From positions 1-25,651 of the forward strand of contig JBEKBD010000057.1 of assembly GCA_050015575.1 (NCBI GenBank): a stretch of 25,651 nucleotides of DNA, written 5' to 3'. Source of the stretch: Roseiarcus sp050015575. GTDB taxonomy: Bacteria; Pseudomonadota; Alphaproteobacteria; Rhizobiales; Beijerinckiaceae. The notes under the pieces were generated by a model. That model ran no database searches and had not been told where the DNA came from. It saw only the letters and a program-made list of their open reading frames with translations. The number at the start of each line of letters is the position of its first letter. The stretch's first letter is position 1. Of this stretch, positions 13,376 through 21,268 are shown piece by piece. The position numbers and the translations under genes were made by a program.

Positions 13376-14923
13376 TCAATCGGTGATGAATCCCACCTTG
13401 CCGGAGTAACCGGGCATCGGCTGCAGGCCGCCGCCGCTCGAATAAATTCGATTGACGCGCCCGAGCAGCCAGGTCTGAGGATCGCTCGCTTCGGCGAAAT
13501 TCGCGTCGGGCCGCGTCACGTCGCCGGGTTCGATCGCGTGCACGATGTAGGGCGTGACGACGATCAGCAGTTCGGTTTCGTCGCGCAGGTAGTCGCGCGA
13601 GCGGAACAGGGTCCCGAGAATCGGCAGGTTCATCAGGCCGGGCACGCCGTTGATCGCCTGCTGCGTCTTGGTCGAAATGAGGCCGGCCGAAGCGATCGAC
13701 CCCCCCGAGGGCAACTCGACGGTGGTTTCGTTCTTGCGCGTGCGGAAGCCGGGAATCGACGTGCTGTCGATGGTCTGTTGCGTCGACGTGTCGATGTCCG
13801 TGACCTCGGTGCCGATGCGCAACTGGATGCGGCCCGGCGAAAGAACCACCGGCGTGAAATTGAGCGTGACGCCGTACGGCTGCTGAACGATGGTGAGCTG
13901 GCAGACGCCGGCGCTGCAGGTCTCGCCGTTGGGGATCGGGATCGTGCCGCCGGCGAGGAACTTGGCGCTTTCGCCGGAGACGGCGGTGACCGTCGGTTCG
14001 GCGAGCGTGCGGGCGACGCCCTGGCGCTCGAACGCCTCGAGCGTCGCCGTCATCTTCATCCCCGCCGCGACCCAGCCCAAGGTCGCCGACGTCGAACTCA
14101 GCGTGCCGTTGACGGAGAAGGGATTGTCGGTGGTGAACGCGTTCGAGCCCGAGCCGACGCCGGTCATGTTGACGCCGAGCTGCTTGACGATTTCGCGACG
14201 AATTTCGGTGATGGTCACGCGCAGGGTGACCTGATCGAGGCCGCGGATGGTCAGCGAGTTGATGACTTTGCCGCCGCCCACGTCGCCAACGCTCGTGGTG
14301 TCTCTGAGAGTGCCCGAAGCGGAGGTCGAGGTCGACGACGTCGACGTCTTCTTGATAGCCCCGTCAGCCGCGTTGTTGACCTGGCTGAGGTAGCCGTTGG
14401 CGATGTCCTCCGCCTTCTTCGCGTCTCCGGCGGAATTGACCCAACCGGTGAGGATGATCGATTCGGCCACCGTCGTAACGTGAATGTCGTTGCCCGGAAT
14501 CGCGACGTCCAGCAGTTGCTTCAGGCTCCCGACGTCGCGGCCGACGGAAACCTCGAGCACCGCGATCTTGTGGCCGTCCGCGGCGAGCGCGAAGATCGTG
14601 GTCTGACCGGCCGAGAGGGTGGAAATGTAGATGCGGCGCGCCGAACGCACGATGGCGTTGGCGACTTTGGGCTCGCCGACGAAGATTTCCGCCGCGTCTT
14701 CGGGAAGGTCGACGATCACCGACTTGCCGACGCCGAGCTGCAAGCTCTTGACCGCGCCCGGCGCGACGGCGAACACGGAAGGCGTCGGCTCGTCGCCGCC
14801 GGCGAGCGCCGGCGCCGACGGCGCCATCGCGAACAGAACGATCAGAGCGCCGATCGAAAGCGCGGAGGATCGCGTGAAGCGACTGTTGGACATGCGGCGA
14901 GCCTTGATTTCGAACTTTGCCAT
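13376..14923 (-). CDS. cpaC: Tad pilus outer-membrane secretin CpaC (RcpA)
   Basis: Forms the outer-membrane channel for the Tad pilus; 515 residues. A long n-region with a TM-like core (SIGALIVLFAMAPSAPALA, cleavage near residue 41) is followed by the pilus/T2SSN-type N-domain (LQLGVGKSVIVDLPEDAAEIFVGEP), a BON-like domain (ILTGWVNSAGDAKKAEDIANGYL), a Ser/Thr-rich linker (TSTSSTSTSASGT) and the secretin core with VRVxITEIRR-type strand, GVARTLAEPTVTAVSGESAKFLAGG, PSGGSIASAGLIS and LLIVVTPYIV. The ATG at 14921-14923 has an AGAGGG site. The Ser/Thr linker looks like a flexible insertion between N-domains. The gene sits 15 bp after cpaB and is followed directly by cpaD. Confidence 0.96.
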   Translation of the reverse strand: MAKFEIKARRMSNSRFTRSSALSIGALIVLFAMAPSAPALAGGDEPTPSVFAVAPGAVKSLQLGVGKSVIVDLPEDAAEIFVGEPKVANAIVRSARRIYISTLSAGQTTIFALAADGHKIAVLEVSVGRDVGSLKQLLDVAIPGNDIHVTTVAESIILTGWVNSAGDAKKAEDIANGYLSQVNNAADGAIKKTSTSSTSTSASGTLRDTTSVGDVGGGKVINSLTIRGLDQVTLRVTITEIRREIVKQLGVNMTGVGSGSNAFTTDNPFSVNGTLSSTSATLGWVAAGMKMTATLEAFERQGVARTLAEPTVTAVSGESAKFLAGGTIPIPNGETCSAGVCQLTIVQQPYGVTLNFTPVVLSPGRIQLRIGTEVTDIDTSTQQTIDSTSIPGFRTRKNETTVELPSGGSIASAGLISTKTQQAINGVPGLMNLPILGTLFRSRDYLRDETELLIVVTPYIVHAIEPGDVTRPDANFAEASDPQTWLLGRVNRIYSSGGGLQPMPGYSGKVGFITD

Positions 14924-14938
14924 GAGCGCCCTCTTCCG

Positions 14939-15748
14939 TCAGCGCATCGCCGCCTGCGGCGCGCCGTAGCGCACGATCGTCAAACTGTCGGCGTTGGCGC
15001 CGTTGGCGTCGCCGACCGTCTCGGCTCGGCCGGCGCTGTCGGCGAGGCTTCGCAACACCAGATGCAGATTCGAATTGCCCGCCTGCTGGGCGAGAATGAT
15101 CAATTCGGCCTGAGCCGGGTCGAGCTCCAAGGTCGCATTGGCCCCGATGACGACTTTCTTGCCGTTTTCCTCTTGAACGTTTTGCCCGATGGCGAGAACG
15201 CGAACATTGGCCAAGATGGTGCGCGCGCCGATGACCGTCGCGCCGCGCGCTTTCGTCGCTTCCTCGTCGTGATAGATCGAGATGACGTCGACGCGGTCGT
15301 TGGGAAGGATGAAGCCGCCCGCGGAGGAATCGCCGGCGCTGTCGATCTTGATCGCGACCGCGCGCATTCCCGAGGGCAGGATCGCCGACATGAAGCCGCT
15401 GTTGCCGCCCTTGACCAGCTTGTCGCGGCGCATCGGCTCGCCGCGCAGGAACGCTTCGCGCGTCAACGAACCCTTGACGTCCTCCATGACGTGCGGGCCG
15501 CTCGACTTGGCGATCATGTACTCGGAGATCGCCGCCTTGGGCCATGGCTGCCAGGCGATCGAGCCGTCGACGACCTGCGTTCCCATCGCAATGTCCTGCG
15601 CGGCCACCAGGATCTCGTCGGTGTCGACCTTGGGCGCCTGCGCGACGTGAACGGCCGGCGGCGGAGCCGGCGAACTGTTGAGCAGAACGTAGGCGGCGCC
15701 GAAGGCGACGAGGGTCGCGCCGACAACCGCGATTTGTAGTTTGTTCAT
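14939..15748 (-). CDS. cpaB: Pilus assembly protein CpaB (RcpC), SAF domain
   Basis: Periplasmic, membrane-anchored Tad pilus protein of 269 residues. The N-terminal TM (LQIAVVGATLVAFGAAYVLL) is followed by a Pro-rich spacer, then the SAF domain (ILVAAQDIAMGTQVVDGSIAWQPWP, GSLTREAFLRGEPM) and the RcpC/CpaB region (GMRAVAIKIDSAGDSSAGGFILPNDRVDVI, then LANVRVLAIGQNV and LELDPAQAELIILAQQAGNLHLVLRS-type segment). I chose the ATG at 15746-15748 because a start at 15793 would add 15 residues before the TM. Its upstream 200-bp gap to cpaA may carry a separate promoter. Confidence 0.94.
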   Translation of the reverse strand: MNKLQIAVVGATLVAFGAAYVLLNSSPAPPPAVHVAQAPKVDTDEILVAAQDIAMGTQVVDGSIAWQPWPKAAISEYMIAKSSGPHVMEDVKGSLTREAFLRGEPMRRDKLVKGGNSGFMSAILPSGMRAVAIKIDSAGDSSAGGFILPNDRVDVISIYHDEEATKARGATVIGARTILANVRVLAIGQNVQEENGKKVVIGANATLELDPAQAELIILAQQAGNSNLHLVLRSLADSAGRAETVGDANGANADSLTIVRYGAPQAAMR

Positions 15749-15809
15749 GGACTTACAGCCCGTCTCGCGCTTGGGAACGCTGCGCGCGGGCAATATGGGC
15801 CGCCAATCG

Positions 15810-15824
15810 TCAAATTACGGTTAA
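15810..15824 (-). promoter_or_regulatory. CtrA-box-like sequence upstream of cpaB
   Basis: Read on the minus strand the site is TTAA, seven bases (CCGTAAT), then TTGA, matching the CtrA consensus TTAA-N7-TTAA at seven of eight positions. It lies 62 bp upstream of the cpaB start, in the 200-bp non-coding gap between cpaA and cpaB. CtrA controls pilus genes in Caulobacter; applying that here is inference, and a 7/8 match can occur by chance in an AT-richer gap. Confidence 0.3.
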
Positions 15825-15949
15825 TCAGGCGTATCTAACTGTTTAGCGAATGATGAAGAGCGCGGCGGCGCGCGAAGCCGGCCGGCGCCGCTCAAGTCCC
15901 TTGTCCGCCCAGGGGAATTCGGCGCGCCGTCGGCGCGGAGCGAAACGCT

Positions 15950-16468
15950 CTACAGGCTCACCGCGGCCTGCCAGATCTGCGTGTGGGGATAGAGCGTCAG
16001 CCCCGCCGCGGCGAGCGCGACGCCATAGGGGACGCCGGATCGGCGATCGTGCAGTCGCTCGATCCATTCATGGCGGGAAAGCCAGGTCGGCAAGACGAAG
16101 CTGCGCCCCAGCAGAATGACCAGGGTCAGCGCGCCGCCGTAGAGCGCGACGCGCGCGCCGTAATCGAACATCATGCCCCAGCCGAACCACAGCGACGTCG
16201 CCGCCGCCAGTTTGGCGTCGCCGCCGCCGAGCCAGCCGAGCGTGAACATCGCGAACATCGCCGCGAGGACCGCGGCGCCGCAGGAGAGATGGATCAGCAT
16301 GACGCTCGCGGGAACGCCGACGGCGACGGCGACGACGAAATAGCCGATCGCCACCGACGCGCAGATGCGGTTGGGGATCGTCATCGTGATCAGATCCATC
16401 GACGCCGCCAAGGCCATGGCGGCCGGAAAGAAGACGAGAATCGCCGGGAGGAGGATCGCAGCAGTCAT
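15950..16468 (-). CDS. cpaA: Prepilin peptidase CpaA (TadV)
   Basis: Aspartyl protease in the inner membrane that removes the leader of the Flp prepilin; type IV prepilin peptidase family without the N-terminal methylase domain. It has 172 residues and about six TM segments. The catalytic aspartates are visible: Asp25 in SMDLITMTIPNR and Asp84 in GWLGGGDAKLAA. The ATG at 16466-16468 is 161 bp downstream of flp, separated by a strong hairpin. About 200 bp without a gene follow before cpaB, holding the CtrA-like site and a small hairpin just after the stop (GAGCG-TTT-CGCTC). The substrate is most likely the adjacent flp product. Confidence 0.94.
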   Translation of the reverse strand: MTAAILLPAILVFFPAAMALAASMDLITMTIPNRICASVAIGYFVVAVAVGVPASVMLIHLSCGAAVLAAMFAMFTLGWLGGGDAKLAAATSLWFGWGMMFDYGARVALYGGALTLVILLGRSFVLPTWLSRHEWIERLHDRRSGVPYGVALAAAGLTLYPHTQIWQAAVSL

Positions 16469-16570
16469 GGCCCGCCAGTCGTGGTCGAGAGGACGTCGCC
16501 GGCGAACCTAACCACGAATCGTTGCTCGAGGGTTACCTCCGCCGCGCCGGGCCGCGGCGATCAGAAGAGG

Positions 16571-16598
16571 CGCCGGCGCGAGGCGGGCCGCGCCGGCG
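16571..16598 (-). terminator. Perfect 10-bp GC hairpin between flp and cpaA
   Basis: CGCCGGCGCG and CGCGCCGGCG form a perfect 10-bp stem with an 8-base loop, starting 31 bases after the flp stop. No long U tract follows (CCTCTTCTG on the minus strand), so it is an imperfect terminator. It may attenuate transcription or protect the 3' end of a short flp mRNA, which would let the pilin be made in excess over the machinery. The function is inferred. Confidence 0.5.
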
Positions 16599-16629
16599 TC
16601 TTGCAAGGGATTGTCGAGCGCTCGCGCGC

Positions 16630-16794
16630 TTACTTCAACGCGCCGCCGACCTCGGTGAATTCGCTGCTGACGTTGGTGCCGAGCGCGGCCAGAGCGCCGA
16701 CGAGGAAGACGGCGATCAACGAGGCGATGAGCGCGTATTCGATTGCGGTCACCCCCGATTCGTCGGCGACAAAGATGTCAAGGGACTTGATCAT
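16630..16794 (-). CDS. Flp/Fap-type pilin (type IVb prepilin)
   Basis: Major structural subunit of the Tad pilus; 54 residues. A short hydrophilic leader (MIKSLDIFVADESG) is followed by the class IVb processing site: cleavage after Gly14 with Glu19 at +5 and Tyr20 (VTAIEYALIASLIAVFLVGAL), and then a single hydrophobic helix that packs the filament core. The hydrophilic tail is short (GTNVSSEFTEVGGALK), as in Flp pilins of Hyphomicrobiales. The start ATG is at 16792-16794 and the stop TAA at 16630-16632. It is the first gene of the pilus cluster, and only one pilin gene is present here. It was identified by direct translation because of its small size. Confidence 0.95.
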   Translation of the reverse strand: MIKSLDIFVADESGVTAIEYALIASLIAVFLVGALAALGTNVSSEFTEVGGALK

Positions 16795-16965
16795 GAGGTT
16801 GCACCCGCGTGAGGAGATCGCTCTCTCTTCGGCGCGTCGACGGCGACGTGGTTGAGAACGGCCGCGGTCTACTGTTTGCCTATTTCCGCCGCGTTAATAC
16901 GATCGTCGAAAAACGGGGGCATTGGCGATAAGCCCGATCACGCTTCGTTGAAGGCTGGAGCGGCT

Positions 16966-18204
16966 TTAAGCTGCCGCATGCGCGAGCGAGTAAAGGCCGA
17001 CGTCGACCGAGCCGACGCGAAATCCGGCCTCGCAATAGCACAGGTAGTATTCCCATAGGCGCTTGAACGACGCGTTGAACCCCAGCCTTTCGATCTCCGG
17101 CCAGGCGTCGAGAAAGCGCCGCCGCCACTCGCGCAGGGTCAGCGCGTAACTCTCGCCGAACGTTTCGACGGCCAGGAGTTTCAGGCCGGCCCGTTCGATC
17201 GCTTCGCGCAGCAGCGACTTCGACGGCAGGAACCCGCCGGGAAAGATGAAACGCTGAATGAAATCCGGCCTGCGGCAATAGTCGGCGAAGCGATCTTCCG
17301 CGATGGTGATCGCCTGCAGCACGCAAAGCCCCCCGGGCTTCAACCGGTCGCGAATCGTTTCGAAAAATCGGGGAATGAATTCCCGCCCGACCGCTTCGAT
17401 CATTTCGATCGAGACGATGCGATCGAACCGGCCTTCGACGTCGCGATAGTCCTGCAATTGGAATTCCACGCGGTCGTCGAGCGCCTCTTCGCGCGCCAGG
17501 GCGCGGCTAAGCGCCAATTGCGCCGGCGAAATCGTGACCCCCATGACCCGAGCCGCCCCGGCCTTGGCCATGGAAGCGGCGAGCGCGCCCCAACCGCTGC
17601 CGATTTCCAGCACGCTGGAGGCGCGCGACAGCTTCAACGCTTCGACAATGCGCGCGAGTTTGGTTTGCTGGGCCTGCTCGAGCGTCGCGTCGGCGCGCGG
17701 AAAGATCGCCGACGAATAGACCATGCGCGCGTCGAGCCAGAGCTTGTAGAATTCGTTGCCGAGATCGTAGTGCGCTTCGATGTTTCGGCGGCTGCCCGCG
17801 GGCGTGTTGGCGTTGCGCCGATGCGCGAGCCAATTCAGCAGACGAAACGGCGCCAAGCCGCCCAAGGCGTTCATCAGGCGCTGGCCGTTGCGCGCGCCGA
17901 GCTCGATCAGCGCTTCGATGTCCGAACTCGCCCAGTCCGCGTCGAAATAGCTGGCCGCCAAGCCGATGTCGCCTTGGGCGAACAGGCGCCGCACCCCGCG
18001 CCAACGGCGAAACGCGATGTCCGCGCTGGGGCCCGGCAGCGCGCCGACGCCTTCGATGCGCTCGCCGGACGGCAACTCGACCGCGAGACGCCCGACCTCG
18101 ATGAGCGACAGGAGCCTCTTCAGCGCCGAGCCGGCGAAGCTCGACGGCCGCGCGACGGGAACCGGCCCGCTCGCGCCGGCGTTCGGCAAAGGCGCCAACC
18201 CCAT
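16966..18204 (-). CDS. cfa: Cyclopropane-fatty-acyl-phospholipid synthase family methyltransferase
   Basis: SAM-dependent enzyme that adds a methylene group to cis double bonds of membrane phospholipid acyl chains, usually in stationary phase or stress; 412 residues. Landmarks are an N-terminal domain with ADIAFRRWRGVRRLFAQGDIGLAASYFDADW, the family signature EAHYDLGNEFYKLWLD (143-158), SAM-binding motif I VLEIGSGWGALA (198-209), QLQDYRDVEGRFDRIVSIEMIEAVG, and KPGGLCVLQAIT plus the IFPGGFLPS loop. The ATG at 18202-18204 has a strong GAGGAGGG ribosome site five bases upstream. The 194-bp gap to the DUF1491 gene suggests its own promoter; it contains a small TGGCGC/GCGCCA repeat at 18330-18345 but no clear -35/-10. 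Related mycolic-acid-type methyltransferases are the main alternative. Confidence 0.93.
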   Translation of the reverse strand: MGLAPLPNAGASGPVPVARPSSFAGSALKRLLSLIEVGRLAVELPSGERIEGVGALPGPSADIAFRRWRGVRRLFAQGDIGLAASYFDADWASSDIEALIELGARNGQRLMNALGGLAPFRLLNWLAHRRNANTPAGSRRNIEAHYDLGNEFYKLWLDARMVYSSAIFPRADATLEQAQQTKLARIVEALKLSRASSVLEIGSGWGALAASMAKAGAARVMGVTISPAQLALSRALAREEALDDRVEFQLQDYRDVEGRFDRIVSIEMIEAVGREFIPRFFETIRDRLKPGGLCVLQAITIAEDRFADYCRRPDFIQRFIFPGGFLPSKSLLREAIERAGLKLLAVETFGESYALTLREWRRRFLDAWPEIERLGFNASFKRLWEYYLCYCEAGFRVGSVDVGLYSLAHAAA

Positions 18205-18398
18205 GTTGCCCTCCTCAATTTCCGATCGGCTCGGGCGAAAAAGAAAAGTGGCGGTCGAAGCGGTCCGGCGCGCGCGCCAACCCGAGCGTCTCCGGTCTTC
18301 GGTCGTCGGACGCCGCCGCCGATCGAGTGTGGCGCCGCCGCGCCAGCAAAACAAGATCGGATGAACGTCGATCTCATCGGCGCAAGCCGGGCGGCGGT

Positions 18399-18743
18399 TC
18401 ACTCGGCCGCGAGATCGAGCCAGCAGCGGCCGGCGCGATCCTCGACTTCGATCAGCCAAAGATCGGGATCGAAGGCGATCTCGCGCGCCATGCGCGCCTC
18501 GACGAACTCGCCGCCGACCCACTCCTCCTCGTGCGCGCGCGTCCACAGCCGCTCCACGCCGCGATCGCTGAACTGCGACTGCGGGGCCGGCTCGAACAGC
18601 GCGGCGCGCCCGTCGAGGCGGTCGACCTTGACGAAGATCGCGCCCGCTTCCGCGGCGCCGCGGCGGCGCAACGCCGCGTAAGCGCCTTCGAGCGGGACGC
18701 GCCGGAGATAGGCGGCGACCCAAATGTCCGAACGCAGGCGCAT
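18399..18743 (-). CDS. DUF1491 family protein
   Basis: Small conserved alphaproteobacterial protein of unknown function, 114 residues, probably cytoplasmic (no signal or TM). The sequence matches the family pattern: MRLRSDIWVAAYLRR at the start, then a basic stretch, AGAIFVKVDRLDGRAALFEPAP, a variable region, and the ARMAREIAFDPDLWLIEVEDRAGRCW ending. The ATG at 18741-18743 starts 4 bp after the peptidoglycan-binding gene stops, so the two are almost certainly co-transcribed. This kinase/peptidoglycan-binding/DUF1491 order is one I associate with Hyphomicrobiales, which hints at a cell-envelope or cell-cycle role, but no function can be assigned. Confidence 0.88.
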   Translation of the reverse strand: MRLRSDIWVAAYLRRVPLEGAYAALRRRGAAEAGAIFVKVDRLDGRAALFEPAPQSQFSDRGVERLWTRAHEEEWVGGEFVEARMAREIAFDPDLWLIEVEDRAGRCWLDLAAE

Positions 18744-18747
18744 CGGC

Positions 18748-19371
18748 CTATTTCGGCGAGGCGCCGGCCGCCGCCGTCAGTTGTTTGACGAGGCGCGGCG
18801 TGAGGTCGCTCGACAGGGGAAGCGAATGGGCGCGCTCGAAATCGCGCAGGGCCGCCGCCGTCGCCGCGCTCGGAGAACCGTCCGCCTTGACGGGATAACC
18901 AAGCTTGATCAGCGCGTTCTGCGCCGCCAGCCATTGTTTTTCCGCGTCCTTGGCCGAATCGGCGCGCAAGACTTCGCCGATCGCGTCCTTGGCCGAGTCG
19001 GCGCGCAGGACGTCGCCGATCGCGTCGACGCCGCCGAGATCGGCCGGCCGGCTCGGAGGCAGCGCCGCGGCGTTGGCCGGATCGTCGGCCTTCGCCGCCG
19101 CCGGCGGCGCGGCGGCGCCCGGCGCCGCGACGGCCGGCGGGCGCGCGGCGAAGAACGGGGCAGGATGGCGTTCGTGCTGAAGGATCAAGGCGTTGACCAC
19201 GATTCCGGTCAGCACCGCGGCCAGCGCGGCGCCGGCGTATCCGCGCGCCGGCGTGGCGCGTAGGCGTCGCCACGTCGTCGCCAGAAAGCCGGCCCGCTCG
19301 CTGCTGCGCCCCGGGCGCCGGGGCGCCGTGAAACCCGCGTCGCGACGCGCGCGCGCCAACGCCTCAGGCAA
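18748..19371 (-). CDS. Membrane-anchored peptidoglycan-binding domain protein
   Basis: The 207-residue protein has a basic cytoplasmic N-terminus, one TM (GYAGAALAAVLTGIVVNALIL, about 44-64), a long Ala/Pro-rich periplasmic linker and a C-terminal peptidoglycan-binding (PG_binding_1) domain: QWLAAQNALIKLGYPVKADGSPSAATAAALRDFERAHSLP. A 13-residue unit, DAIG(D/E)VLRADSAK, is repeated twice in the linker. The start is TTG at 19369-19371: no ATG or GTG is available near the N-terminus, GAGGAG lies seven bases upstream, and the codon lies just past the kinase stop, giving an 8-bp gene overlap. It probably tethers the envelope to peptidoglycan; a link to the adjacent kinase is inferred from coupling. 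Confidence 0.85.
   Translation of the reverse strand: MPEALARARRDAGFTAPRRPGRSSERAGFLATTWRRLRATPARGYAGAALAAVLTGIVVNALILQHERHPAPFFAARPPAVAAPGAAAPPAAAKADDPANAAALPPSRPADLGGVDAIGDVLRADSAKDAIGEVLRADSAKDAEKQWLAAQNALIKLGYPVKADGSPSAATAAALRDFERAHSLPLSSDLTPRLVKQLTAAAGASPK
18944..19021 (-). repeat. Tandem direct repeat, two 39-bp units inside a coding region
   Basis: Units 18944-18982 and 18983-19021 are identical at 36 of 39 positions and encode the 13-residue repeat DAIG(D/E)VLRADSAK. Two of the three differences are at third codon positions or conservative. The length keeps the frame of the peptidoglycan-binding protein. Confidence 0.95.
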
Positions 19372-21256
19372 TCTTTCTCTCCTCGATCGAACCGGACCCG
19401 CGCGGGGCGGCGCCAGGGCCGAAATCGGCGGCGGTCTCCAGGCGCGCCGCCGCGGCGCGGCCTGGCTTCGGTTCGGCGCGGCAAACCAGCGGCAACCGCG
19501 CGGTGACGCGCGTGCCGACGCCGGCGACGCTTTCGAGCCGCAAGGCGCCGCCGTGCAGGCCGATCAGGCCGCGCACCAGCGACAGCCCCAGTCCGGCTCC
19601 CTCGAAGCCGCGGTCGTAGTCGGCGCGAACCTGAAAGAACGGATCGCCAACCCGCGGCAGGCTTTCGGCGGGAATGCCGATTCCGGTGTCGGTCACGTGA
19701 ATGTGCATCGCGTCGCCGACGATTTCGGCGCCGACGGTGACGCGGCCGCCCGGGTCGGTGAATTTCACCGCGTTCGACAACAGATTGAGCACGATCTGCC
19801 GGCAGGCGCGCTTGTCGGCGATCAATTCGCCGCCGACGATCGGCGCCGTGACGAGCTCGACCTCGCCGGCTTCCGCCCTCAGCCGGATCATGTCGCAGCA
19901 ATCGGCGATCAGCGGCGCGATGTCGAAGGGTTCGGGCAAGATGCGAAAGCTGCCCGCCTCGATTTTCGACGTGTCGAGGATCAAATTGACCATCGACAGA
20001 AGGTGTTCGGCGGAGGCGTGGATGATCTTGGCGTACTCGCGTCGCCTGGCGGCGTCGGCCGGCGCCAGTTCCGGATCGCCGAGCATTTCCGAGAAGCCGA
20101 GGATCGCGTTGAGCGGCGTGCGCAGTTCATGGCTGACGTTGGCCAGCAGCCGGTCCTTCCAGGAATTGGCGATTTCGGCTTCGGCGCGCGCCGCCTCGAG
20201 CCTCTGCTCGGCGGTCTTGGCCGCGGTGACGTTGCGCACCACCGACATCGCGGCGGCGCCGTCGCCGCGCCGACGGCCGAGCGATTCGGGGCCAAATCGA
20301 TGAACTCGGATTTCCGCCCAGGCGAACGTCGGTTCGTCGCCGCCGGCGGCCGGGCCCGCCGCGTCGCCGACGCGAAACCGCACCGTCGCGGTCATCGTTT
20401 CGTCGCGCCGCGTCGCCGTCTCGATCGTGTTCAGGAACGCGGGACGGTCGGCGACATGGATGCGATCGAAGAAGCCCCGGCCGATCAGGCTGTCGGCGGG
20501 CAAGCCGAACAACGCCAGCGCGTCGCCGCTCGCCGAGATCACGCCGCCGCCGGCGTCGTGACGCATCACCAGATCGCCGATCGCGTTGGCGAGCACTTGA
20601 TAGCGCTTGGCGTCGGCGAATTCGACCCGGCGGCGCGCCTTCCGGATTCGGCGCCCGCCCAGCAAGTGCAGCGCCGCGTAAGCGCCGGCCGGCGCTGCCA
20701 GCGCGGCGGCGCTCGCTGCGTTCATCGTCGTCGCGCCGCCGAGCAGCCCGGCGCTCTGCGCGCCCGCCAGCGCGAGCAGCAGCGCGATCGCCAGCAGGCT
20801 GGCGAACCGCAGCATCGACGACGAGTTGGATATCGCCGCCTCCAGCGGCAGCAGCATCAGCCATCCCAGCGCCAACTCGGGCGACAGCCCCGCGCCGACC
20901 GTCACCAGAAAAGCGAGCACGGCCAACCTGAACAGCGAAATGAGCTGGGCTTCGATCAGGTCTCCGGTGCGCGCGAGATGGACGACCGCCGCCAGCGGCA
21001 ACGCCAACCAAGCGACGGCGCCGAGCCGCCAAATCGGCCCCGCTCCGGCCAGAGCGAGATAACGCGGAACGAAGAAGGCGACGAAGACGAGGGTCGCCAA
21101 CCGGGCGAAGACGAACACCTCGCGGCGCGCGCGCTCGACCGGCGAGACGCGGCCGTCCGGACCGATGAACTCTTTCACGCTACGCCACGCGACGGCGACA
21201 GGGAACAAAACCTCGGCCTCCCGCGGTCCTTGTCGAATCGGCCGCCCGCCAACCAT
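19364..21256 (-). CDS. DivJ/PleC-like PAS-domain sensor histidine kinase
   Basis: Membrane histidine kinase of 630 residues. The N-terminal third is a multi-pass module of about five to six TM segments (from about residue 47 to 200) with no large periplasmic domain. A PAS domain follows (about 216-345, YQVLANAIGDLVMRHDAGG to MSVVRNVTAAK), then HisKA with His376 (LLANVSHELRTPLNAILGFSEML), the N-box QIVLNLLSNAVKFTDPGG, HVTDTGIGIP, the F-box region DPFFQVRADYDRGFEGAGLGLSLVRGLIGLHGG, and a C-terminal Arg/Pro-rich tail. The HELRTPLNAILGFSE and FEGAGLGLSLV motifs resemble cell-cycle kinases of the DivJ/PleC group, which act through DivK to CtrA. That assignment is by family resemblance only. It is the first gene of an operon with the peptidoglycan-binding and DUF1491 genes. 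Confidence 0.88.
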   Translation of the reverse strand: MVGGRPIRQGPREAEVLFPVAVAWRSVKEFIGPDGRVSPVERARREVFVFARLATLVFVAFFVPRYLALAGAGPIWRLGAVAWLALPLAAVVHLARTGDLIEAQLISLFRLAVLAFLVTVGAGLSPELALGWLMLLPLEAAISNSSSMLRFASLLAIALLLALAGAQSAGLLGGATTMNAASAAALAAPAGAYAALHLLGGRRIRKARRRVEFADAKRYQVLANAIGDLVMRHDAGGGVISASGDALALFGLPADSLIGRGFFDRIHVADRPAFLNTIETATRRDETMTATVRFRVGDAAGPAAGGDEPTFAWAEIRVHRFGPESLGRRRGDGAAAMSVVRNVTAAKTAEQRLEAARAEAEIANSWKDRLLANVSHELRTPLNAILGFSEMLGDPELAPADAARRREYAKIIHASAEHLLSMVNLILDTSKIEAGSFRILPEPFDIAPLIADCCDMIRLRAEAGEVELVTAPIVGGELIADKRACRQIVLNLLSNAVKFTDPGGRVTVGAEIVGDAMHIHVTDTGIGIPAESLPRVGDPFFQVRADYDRGFEGAGLGLSLVRGLIGLHGGALRLESVAGVGTRVTARLPLVCRAEPKPGRAAAARLETAADFGPGAAPRGSGSIEERKIA

Positions 21257-21268
21257 CCCAGCCCGCGC

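Noticed and set aside
13538..15739. 733-codon plus-strand open frame opposite cpaC and cpaB
   Set aside because: No recognisable domain, biased to Arg/Asp/Gly, and directly antisense to two well-supported pilus genes.
16880..16930. GGGC...GCCC followed by CCGTTTTT on the minus strand between cfa and flp, as a terminator for cfa
   Set aside because: Only a 4-bp stem with an 11-base loop, and three bases separate it from the T run; too weak to call.
18330..18345. TGGCGC-CGCC-GCGCCA inverted repeat upstream of cfa
   Set aside because: Short GC repeats like this are frequent at this base composition; no T tract and no link to a promoter.
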